From assembly GCA_000733355.1 (NCBI GenBank), contig JNVV01000038.1:90291-154290 (forward strand): a stretch of DNA of 64,000 nt, read 5' to 3'. This stretch comes from Falciphora oryzae (Eukaryota > Ascomycota > Sordariomycetes > Magnaporthales > Magnaporthaceae). Positions 55,884 to 64,000 of the stretch are shown piece after piece (position 1 is the stretch's first letter; each line of letters opens with the position of its first letter). A program made the translations under genes and the position numbers. Under the pieces are notes generated by a model. That model was not told the origin of the DNA. It saw only the letters and a list, made by a program, of their open reading frames with translations, and searched no databases.

Positions 55884-57540
55884 CTACATGAGAACAGCAA
55901 AAACACCGACGGCAAACGACGCCAGCAGAGATGCCGCGCCGACGGCACCTCCCATCGTGAGGCTGCTCGCATCACTGCCCTTGCCAGACCCCGCAGCCGC
56001 GGCGCCGCTGCTGGCCGCCGCCAACACGGCCGAACAGGTGCTGGCGGCCTGGGCGTTCGGCACGACGACGGCCTTACCGCCGAAGCTGCAAGCCGAGGCG
56101 CTGCTCCGCTGGTTCGTGTAGTACGTGTTGAGCGCGAACCCGAGCTTTTCAGTGCCGTTGCAACCGGCGTACATGCCGTACTTGCCCGTGGTCGAGTTGC
56201 CCGAGATGCCGTCGCACGCCGTCTTGTCGAGGCCGCAGACCTGGCCGAACATGTCGCCCACGGCGCTGCCGTTGGCCGCCAGGCTGGCCGAGGGGCGACA
56301 CGACAGGCCCGAGAACATGCAGGCGCATACGCTCGCGTTGGGACTGGGAGGGAGGTTGTCCGACGCGAGCCACTTGCCGCCGACCTGCGGGCAGGCGCGC
56401 GCCTTGTTGCTGGGCGTGTACGAGGCCTCGCTGATGCCCTGGGGGTAGCCGGCCTTGGCGATGGCCTTGGCCAGGGCGTCAAAGTCCTTCATCGGGGTGA
56501 CTGTGTTGCCCGAGAGCTTGACAAGGCCTGCGGGAGGGTTTAAGCGTCAGTTACTGGCTCAGGACTGCAACAAAGGGTGGGGGAAAAAAAAAAAGAAAAA
56601 AAAAAAAAGACCTACCGTAATCGTTCTGCTCCTGAAAGTACTCGTAAACAATACCGCCAGACCACACCTTGTTCATGTCGTTGCTGTACAGCGCCTCGGT
56701 CTCCTGGAAGATGCGCTCGGCGGCGCCTCCCGGGTTCTGGCAGCCATACTCGGAGAAGAAGGCAGGCACAGAATAGTCCTGGAAGAACTTGGTGCGCTCC
56801 TCGTAGCCGCTAGTCTGGAAGGTGCTTTTGCCGCACCACTCGTAGATGTTGTAGCCCCAAAAGTCGACCGACTCCTCGGCAGGGCCGCAGTTGAAGTAGT
56901 TGGCCAGGTTGTCGCGGGTCCCCGCGTCGTCGTTGGTCGCGTAGCCGACGCCCAGCCAGCGGCCCAGGTTCTTGCTTTTGATGTAGGCCTTGGAGTCGCG
57001 GACGGCCGCCTTGACGAAGGCCGAGGCCTGCGTGTTGGTGTCGTTGTTGGTCACCTCGTTGCCTGCGAAGAAGCCGATGGTGTTGGTGTACTTGGACAGG
57101 GTGTCGATGACGGCGTTGTACTGGGTCTGCAGCGACGTGTCCCAGGCCGGCGTGTCGCGCTCGACCGACTTGTCGGGCCTGCTCAGGTCCGCAATGACAT
57201 AGATGCCGGCGTCAGCGAGGGCGTTCATGCAGACGCTGTGGTCCCTGGTCGGGTCGATGGCGTAGACGCGGATGGTGTTGGTTCCCAGCTTCTGGAGCAG
57301 CGGGATGTCGCGCTTGCAGGCGGCCGTGTCGGCGAGAGGGTCGTTGACGTCCTTGGAGACGGCGTCGCCCTGGCCGTTGACGTTGACGCCCTGCTGGTAG
57401 GCGACGCCGCGGATGAAGAACTGGGTGCCGTTCTTGTAGAAGAAGTACTGGCCCTTGGAGTGGATGGGGTCAAGGGCAGCGACAGCGGCGCCGGCGAGCT
57501 GCAAGACGGCCAGCGCCTTGGCGAGCCGGGGAAGCACCAT
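55884..57540 (-). CDS. 1,3-beta-glucanosyltransferase (GH72 with CBM43), GPI-anchored
   Basis: Exons 57540-56616 and 56527-55884 (intron GTAGGT...CCGCAG with a long pyrimidine tract) give 522 residues. Signal peptide at 1-22 (LAKALAVLQLAGAAVAALDP). The GH72 domain contains GQYFFYKNGTQFFIRGVAYQ, the acid/base glutamate in FFAGNEVTNN (about residue 161) and the nucleophile glutamate in PAFFSEYGCQ (about 262). A cysteine-rich X8/CBM43 module follows (ACPQVGGKWL, CACMFSGLSC, ACSFGGKAVV). The tail is Ser/Ala/Gly-rich with an omega-site region and terminal hydrophobic helix (GGAVGAASLLASFAVGVFAV), meaning GPI anchoring. It elongates beta-1,3-glucan side chains at the plasma membrane and wall. The CBM43 places it with the Gas1/Gas2-Gel4 branch (GH72+). 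Confidence 0.95.
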
Positions 57541-59841
57541 CTTGGGGGTGGTGGTGTCTGCGGGTGCTGCAAGAAGCCGCTAATGTGCGAGGATCTCTTG
57601 GCGCCAATGCGGGAGATGACGGTCACGATGCTTGTGTGGTCTTGGGACCTGGGGAAATTGGCAGGGTCCTGGGCAGGCGCCGATTGTGGAGGGGAATAAA
57701 CGAAGAAAAGAAACAAAAGAAGGTCGGGAAGACGAAGGAATCGGAATGCAGACGGAAATTCAAAAACAGCCCCAAAAAGATTCCAACGAGCGGACTTTGT
57801 TTGCAATGCAGTAAAAAGAATTCCTAGGAAAAAAGAGAAAGAGTGCGCAGGTAACGAGAAGAAGACTTGGAGGAGCGTGGGACAAAAACAGACCACAAAA
57901 AAGGACCAGGGGCCTGGGGTTGGTGTTTTAGATGTCCTTGCTTGCGCGTACCGTCCGTTTACGGGAGGCCACACGGGGTGACGGCGACGGAGGCCTGCAT
58001 CAAGCAATGACTGGCCGACGCTGAACGTCCGGTCCTCATCTCCCGCCCCAGCTCTTGGGTTGTTTTCGCTCTGTCGTGCCGTATTCTTGCTGGCACTACC
58101 TATCCGTCAAGCACAGTATCACGAACATCCCCAATTTCCCAGCGGCAGACCGCACAGTGCTTCCCCTACCAAATGGGAGGGCAAGCCAGGAAAGAGCAGG
58201 ATGGAGACGTTACGTGTGTCGGCGCCCCCTTCCCCCGCCGGGCTGAACCCTGCACGCAACGCGGCCGTCAAAAGTCATCAGTCAGTCAACCCAACCCCCA
58301 TCAAGGGAGGCGCAGCGTTGACCTCCGCTCGTGTTTGATGGCGTCGGACGGACGCTGTGGAGTGTGTGCGGCAGCCAGCACCTCCGCGGCTACCGGCACC
58401 ACCGTACCGTTCCACCCCCTGGTCTTCCTCCACACGTCATTTGCTATTCCCGGATCTTGGCTTTTTTTTTTTTTTGCTTGTCTCGATCCAGCCAAGGCGC
58501 ATCCGTGGTCCCTCCCAATCGCGATCCCAAGTTCCAACGGCCCACCCAGTCTCTCCGCCGACGTTATACCCCCGTCTCCTCCCTCCTGGCTACGTGACTA
58601 GCTAGCCGTGAGCTTACGTATGTCTGCATTCGTGTTCGTTGATCTCAATCTGCTGGGCCCGTAGACAGTGCCATTGGCCGTCTTCCACCAGGCGTTAGGT
58701 GCCGGATATCCGAATGGCAAAAATGTGTCATGATATTTTACTACAAAACAGAGCTGCTTTCCCTAGCCGTCCAGATTATCATCTCGTGCGCACGCTGTGA
58801 ATTGGGCACTTTGGAGAAGTTGGCGACATCTCCAGAGCGCTAACAAAGCTCGAGTGAAGACTCTCGCATGCCTTCCTGGCCAACTCGTGGACCGAATGTC
58901 ATCAGCTTCCCCCGGATAGTATTGCGCCACTGTTCTCCTACTGAGTTGCTCGCGCTGCGACAATCAGGCACATCTCAATCTCACTTATGTATGTATATAT
59001 ATATAAAAGCCACTTTTTGTGAGAGGCATAACAAGAACAATATGTCCAGGCCGCAACCCAGATCCGGCCAGGTTCATCGTGACCAAACCTGGCCTATGGA
59101 GTGGGCAGTCAAATACCACCTCGAAACACCAACATAACAATCCCAGCGATCTACGACACGGGTTGATGGCACTCACAAGACAGAGCCCAGGACGGGCCAA
59201 ACGTCACCGTCCGTCACAGCTGGCAGACCTCACAGCAGGGCAAGCGAGAAAAAAGCTTTTGACGTATTAGACCGGAGCGAGAGTTTTGGCCCTGGGAGCG
59301 GAATCCTCACAGGCCGGGTATTCCCCAAAGACTACATAAAAACGCCGACCCAATGCATCTGTGTAGGTTGTTGCAAGTGGCCACGAGAAAATGGAAAGGA
59401 AAAAAAAAAAGGCGGAAAGCGCCCCCGTGGGCATCCACAACATAAACGAGGGAAGAGAATACAGGAGGCGAATCCAGACAGATATCCTCACAAAAAGACA
59501 GACAAAGGAGACGTGGGAATTAGTCCAAACAGAAAGCTGATAAGCGAAGGTGTCAACGATCGTTGGCTACAACAGACAACGACCGTTGTGGGTATCGTCT
59601 TTTCCCCAAAACAGAAATCCTCCTTGAAAGCGAGAGGAGACAAAGGAACAGTAGATAAAAAGTAGATCCAGACAAATCGACTGACATGGTAAACTTCACA
59701 AATGCTTTTATCCAGGACAAACCAAGCTGATTAGGTACCTTGGTGGGAAGAACCATCTGAGGGCCAAACTGAGGAAATAGAGGCGACCAGAATGGGAAAG
59801 AAACGGACAGAAAGTAAAACAAGACACCAAACAAGGCTCGC
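57541..59841. other. Intergenic region, 2.3 kb
   Basis: I see no gene. The part next to 57540 (to about 58000) is AG-rich on this strand, i.e. CT-rich on the coding strand of the glucanosyltransferase, fitting a long promoter and leader. A T13 run lies at about 58463. Confidence 0.4.
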
Positions 59842-61074
59842 TCAATCAGGGTTAGCGATGAACAGCCTGCCAGCGCTGCCCGTGAGGGTCATTGTGCGCT
59901 CGTCGACGCTGCCCCGCCGCCTCAGCTCGTCGACGTTCTTGGTGCTCTTCTCGCGCGTCAGCGCCGCGTTGAGCGCGCTCTTGCTCGCCGTCCCCGAGGC
60001 CCCGGCCCGCGGGGCTGCCAGGTCGGGCACGTTGTCGGCCCGCTCGGCGCTGCTGCCGCTGGCGAAGCTCCGCGCCCGACCGCCTCCGCTCCCGGACTCG
60101 TCATCGGCACTCGCGGTGGCTGAGGGCCGCGACAGGGCCTCGGCGTTTGCGCCACCGCCGAGGCTGTCTTGCCTTTCCGGGGTGTCGCCGGGGGACCAGC
60201 GACGGCCCGCCGCGCTCCCCAGGGAGCCGAGTCCGCCGGACGAGCGATATGTCAGGCTGTTGGAGCCACCGTGTTGCTGGCGCAGGCGGATGGACGTGGT
60301 GCTGGATCGACCAGAGCTCCCCGTGCGCCGGTGGTGAGCCATGCGGTTCTGTTGTGCCAGTCCTCCGGACCCGTTGTCGTCATCTTCGCTGTCTCCGCCC
60401 TCGACCTCGGTGGCGCTTAGGCGCAGCGGGACGCCACCGACGCCTGCGGCGTAGCTGTTGTCGGGCGAGTAGCCGACGACGCCCGGCTTGCCGTGATGCC
60501 TGATCTTGGCCGCGACTTTGTTCCCGGCGGAGCTGAGGCCCGTGGCGGTGCGGGAGCCGGTGACGGTGGTGCCGCCGGCGGTGTTCCAGGACACGGCGGA
60601 TCCGGCGTCGCTGCGGCCCGTGACTTCGAGGTTGGCGCGCATCTTGGCGGCGCGCTGGGCCTGGACCATACGCGGGTCCTCTGGCTGTGCGCGCTCGGAC
60701 CACACCGTTGCCTTCTGCTTCCTCAGGAGCGCGACGTACGACGAGGTTGGGTACACCGACGAGGCGCCGGCGGATCGGTTCGAGGCGCTGCGCTGCAGGT
60801 CGTCGGCGTGGGTCGGCGGCGACGTGCGATATGCGGCGGGCGGTACCATGGTGCCGCCGCCCGAGGAGAGCGACGAGAAGGTGTTGACGCTCGGTGAACG
60901 GCGCGAGGGGTGGAACTGCGGACCGCCCGGGGGCTGGGAGGACAGGTGGACCTGCATGGTGGGCTGGGGCGCCTGGATGTTGGGGAAGGTGTTCGACGAC
61001 GTCGTTCGGGACCTCGAGTGGGTGTAGACGGGCTCAAGAGGACGCTGGCGCCCGCCGACGCGGGACTCTAGCAT
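59842..61074 (-). CDS. Conserved fungal protein of unknown function, mostly disordered
   Basis: Single exon of 410 residues. It is mostly Ser/Gly/Arg/Thr-rich and likely disordered, with a more ordered-looking core: SYVALLRKQKATVWSERAQP, EDPRMVQAQRAAKMRANLEV, then KVAAKIRHHGKPGVVGYSPD and GVPLRLSATEVEG followed by an acidic EGGDSEDDDNG patch. I associate these blocks with a conserved Pezizomycotina protein family without known function (recollection, not a search). Several Arg-x-x-Ser contexts could be kinase sites. No signal peptide or membrane segment is present. Continuous coding across 1.2 kb with strong third-position GC supports it. Confidence 0.75.
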   Translation of the reverse strand: MLESRVGGRQRPLEPVYTHSRSRTTSSNTFPNIQAPQPTMQVHLSSQPPGGPQFHPSRRSPSVNTFSSLSSGGGTMVPPAAYRTSPPTHADDLQRSASNRSAGASSVYPTSSYVALLRKQKATVWSERAQPEDPRMVQAQRAAKMRANLEVTGRSDAGSAVSWNTAGGTTVTGSRTATGLSSAGNKVAAKIRHHGKPGVVGYSPDNSYAAGVGGVPLRLSATEVEGGDSEDDDNGSGGLAQQNRMAHHRRTGSSGRSSTTSIRLRQQHGGSNSLTYRSSGGLGSLGSAAGRRWSPGDTPERQDSLGGGANAEALSRPSATASADDESGSGGGRARSFASGSSAERADNVPDLAAPRAGASGTASKSALNAALTREKSTKNVDELRRRGSVDERTMTLTGSAGRLFIANPD

Positions 61075-64000
61075 CGTCTGCCTGCCTCGACGCTACTGGA
61101 GCGTTGGAGAGGTGAGGGCTTGGATAAGATGGAAGGGAGGGGCGGGAGGAAAGGGGCTCGGGCTCTAGTGGTGGTTGTGGGCGCCCAGACGAGGGAATTA
61201 GAGGGCCGCGCCAACCTTAAATGGCAAGGTCGTCTGGTGGATTCAACGCCAGAAAGCTGGAGCGGCGGGGAAAATCAAAGGTTGAAATGAAGCACAGGCC
61301 CTGGCGACCCGTGCTGTCTGCCTGCGCGCGCTGTCCTCCGCTTTTGGATGCTAAGGTAAGCTCAGGCCACTTCAATAGGTCGGTTGGTGGGTGCCCTCGA
61401 GCCAAGCCAGCCAAGCCAGGCAAGCCCTCGAGCTCGAAATTGGGTCGATTGGCGCGGGGGTTTTGCGATTGAGCAATCAATTAATTTAGAAAAAGAGAGT
61501 GAAGCCCACCTTGGCTGGAGAGGGAGCACGCAAGTCGCTGGTCAGCACGAGCAAGCGGCAGGCACAGGCTGGCTCTCGCACGTGTTTGTTGTTCTTCAAG
61601 GTCCCCGCAGAGCACGGGCGGCGATGCAATGCGCAGAGCTGGTGCTGGTGGCAATGTTTGTTGTTGTGTTCGCCGGGAGTCGAGTTTGCCGGCGGCCTCC
61701 CTGGCTGTTGAGCTGAGGACGGGTCGCGCAGTCTAACCACCTTGGATCGCTGGCTAGGAAGTCGGGGAGGCTCGGCTGCGGTCAGAAAGTGGAGTCGGGC
61801 TTTATTGGCGGCGGCTGCTTGTTGGCTGGCGCTACGCAATTGTTTTGGGCGGGCACGCTGGGCGGGCTGCTCGTGAAAACATGGGGCTGGGTCTGAGGTT
61901 TCGGTACGCGAGAGGGAAAAGGGCCGAGCTCTATGTGTGCTCAACTGTGTGCCAGAGTCTGATGCGACACAGCTTGAAGGGTGAGTGAATGTCTGCTGCA
62001 GGGAGGACAGAAAGGGCCAGACGTCACTCTGCCAATCCCTTCGGCTCTTTTTTGCTTCTATCGTCTCTTCCTGTCGGCTCCTGTCTGCCCGTCTTTGTTT
62101 TCTTTCTCCCTCTGCAGCCTCTTCAAGGCACGCCGATCCGATTCGGCGTGGAGTCGGCTCGAGGGACACCTGGAGAGGGTCCAATACGTAAGAGTGGGCC
62201 AGGTTTCGCCAGGGCGTCTCGTGGCTGGCTGTTTTTGTCCCTCTTGGTAGTGTGCGGCAACGTACCAAGCGCGCACGGGGGTTGGTTCTGGCGGCGATCA
62301 ACGGGGCTCTAAAGTGACCAGTCGCAGGTTAGGAAACGCGATGCAACGGGAAAGGCAGAGGAGCAAAATAAAAACACCGATGGTGACTGCTTCAGCCGTT
62401 GCTTGGCTGTGTGCCTGCGGCGTGCAAAAAGCGAATATGACTCGGCTGATCGCCGCCGTGTTCGTACCTGGAGCTGCAGTTCCGAACTGCTGCCGTGTAT
62501 TGATGATGCGAATGCACCGCCGGGGTTCCGGAAAGCGGTGAGGAAGCAATGGCGCCCGCACGTCCTAGCTGAACCGAACGGGTCCAGGTGAAGCAGGCAC
62601 AACAGGCGCAGCGGCACGTAAAGTTGGCCGGTTGGAAGCGGACGTTGCTTTGCAGCTGGCGCAGTCGGGCGTGTCCAAGCAAGGAAGAGAGGAACAGACA
62701 GAAGAGGGAGAGACCGGCAGGCACGGCGGGCGGGGGGAGCTTGGCCCGTAAATACCAGGTCTGGGAGCTGGTTTGTTTCGGTGTTGCGCAACCCTAGCGT
62801 CAATGATGCCCAGCGGTGAGTTGGCTCGACGGGATGCGGTCTGGCTTTGTGGTAGGTCGATACGGCCAGAGCGCGGCGGTTATCACTGGCAGCCGCAGAG
62901 CTCGAGCTGCCGGTCGGTGGGCATGCAATCAGAGCCAGCGAAACACGGCGGCGGGAGCAGAGCGAGGGACAAGGAACAAGGGGCGACACGAGAGCGAGCT
63001 CGTGGAAACGATGCACCCCACGATGCGGAGCAGGCGGCGGCGGCACACAGCTCCAAAAAGCAAGGCAAAGCTCAAAGCAGGGAAAAATCCAAACGTTGCA
63101 CACGGCCGTGGCCCGCCCCTCTCTCTTTTTTTGGCAAGCGTTGCAAGCAGACGGACGATGATGTGATGGGCGATATGTGCGGCTATTATGTGTTGGGATC
63201 CGCTCCTTAATAGAGCGCCTGCCGAGCCGTCCTGTCTTTTTTCCCTCTTCGAGCAATACAGCTAACCCGCTCTGGGCTGAGAAGAAGAAAAAAAAATTCA
63301 AGGAGGATGAAGCACCCACATACCCACACACAAATCACAGAGCCCACCACCACAGAGCCAGCCCGACCGGACAGGGGCGACGAGGGGTGGTGGATGGCAA
63401 CGTGCTGAAACGGGGCCAATCCGGTCAATTGGACTATGGCGGTTTGGGCTACTGCCAGTGGTACCACGTTGTACAGCTCTGGCGTTCGGTAGGTTCGTCC
63501 ACCGATGACGGATGGTGAACAAGCTCTCCGCCCCTTAGCGAGGCAACATGGCCTTGCCGAGAATTGCGTCCAGGTGACCAAGACACCCCCAAACGAGGCA
63601 TTGACACAATGACATGGGCCAGAGCACTGAAGGGTTAGACACTGAGGAGTTGGACCAGTCAGCCTCGGAGGGAGACCGAGCGAGGGTTGCTGCTCCCCGG
63701 ATCAAACACGGACCATATCCAAAGTATACATCTGCAGAGTGCCATGTAAGCGATAGATTGCCAGTCGATAGACCGTCCTGGGCGCGACGGCAAAGGCTGG
63801 CTAGCGAGGAGGGCAAGATTTGGTTGAGGACCAAACCAGCCAGCCGGCCACATTGAGTGATAACATCAAAACCGTTCAGCTGTGGTCAGCGGTCACCACC
63901 ACGAAAATGTCCCCTCGAAAACGGACACGCCGCGCGCCCGCCGATGCACACCGGCTGGGCTGCGGGCGCCGCCGGTCCATCAGACGCTCCCCACACGCGC
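61075..64000. other. Intergenic region to the window end, 2.9 kb
   Basis: No gene is supported. Long frames on the minus strand (for example about 62309-63331) consist of low-complexity Phe/Arg/Ser runs with no motif. CT-rich blocks on the minus strand just upstream of 61074 and in 62040-62120 may belong to a long leader of the preceding gene. Confidence 0.35.

Noticed and set aside
56455..57699. 414-codon open frame on the plus strand
   Set aside because: Antisense to the GH72 glucanosyltransferase, whose motifs and splice sites are unambiguous; Val/Gly/Ala-rich shadow.
62309..63331. 340-codon open frame on the minus strand
   Set aside because: No motif, mixed low-complexity Phe, Arg and Ser runs, and no plausible start context or neighbours; more likely leader or intergenic sequence.

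Overview
The window looks like chromosomal DNA of a filamentous ascomycete (Pezizomycotina, most likely Sordariomycetes). The grounds are: GC-rich genes with short introns (about 60-95 bases, GTNNGN donors, CTAAC/CTGAC branch sites, CAG/TAG acceptors), a GH72 glucanosyltransferase, HET and NLR genes, a P450, and a transposon whose decay looks like repeat-induced point mutation (RIP). The species cannot be named from sequence alone.

Layout. 0-7 kb holds housekeeping-like genes: a gamma-glutamylcyclotransferase-like protein (+), a 73-residue single-pass membrane protein with one intron (-) and a 1079-residue ATP-dependent DNA ligase (-). 8.5-16.8 kb is accessory: a PNP-NB-ARC-TPR NLR gene broken in its N-terminal half, a small secreted cysteine-containing protein, and a GMC oxidoreductase pseudogene. 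16.8-21.1 kb is one 4.27-kb DNA transposon with 130-base terminal inverted repeats. It carries a broken DD34E transposase on the minus strand and, convergent to it, a roughly 797-codon second reading frame interrupted by 15 TAA/TAG codons and no TGA. 22.6-25.4 kb has a low-complexity protein gene with one in-frame TAG, a five-copy 153-base tandem array and a 36-residue Cys-rich micro-ORF. 25.8-28 kb is a six-exon MFS transporter (-), followed by about 5 kb in which no gene could be supported.

33-41 kb holds a secreted acetoacetate-decarboxylase-like protein (+), the large subunit of chromatin assembly factor 1 (-), an intron-containing tRNA-Leu(CAG) (+) and a four-exon cytochrome P450 (+). 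41-49 kb is a graveyard of minus-strand pseudogenes: a HET-domain gene, a kelch membrane protein, an ankyrin-repeat protein and a truncated sugar transporter. 50-61 kb returns to intact genes: a GH78 alpha-L-rhamnosidase (+), a CE1 esterase converging on it (-), a GH72-CBM43 GPI-anchored glucanosyltransferase (-) and a conserved fungal protein of unknown function (-). The last 3 kb shows no supportable gene.

Biologically, intact core and wall- or polysaccharide-acting genes alternate with two decayed blocks (8.5-21 kb and 41-49 kb). These blocks are rich in allorecognition or innate-immunity-type families (NLR, HET, ankyrin), which in fungi turn over quickly. The least explained object is the passenger-carrying transposon.
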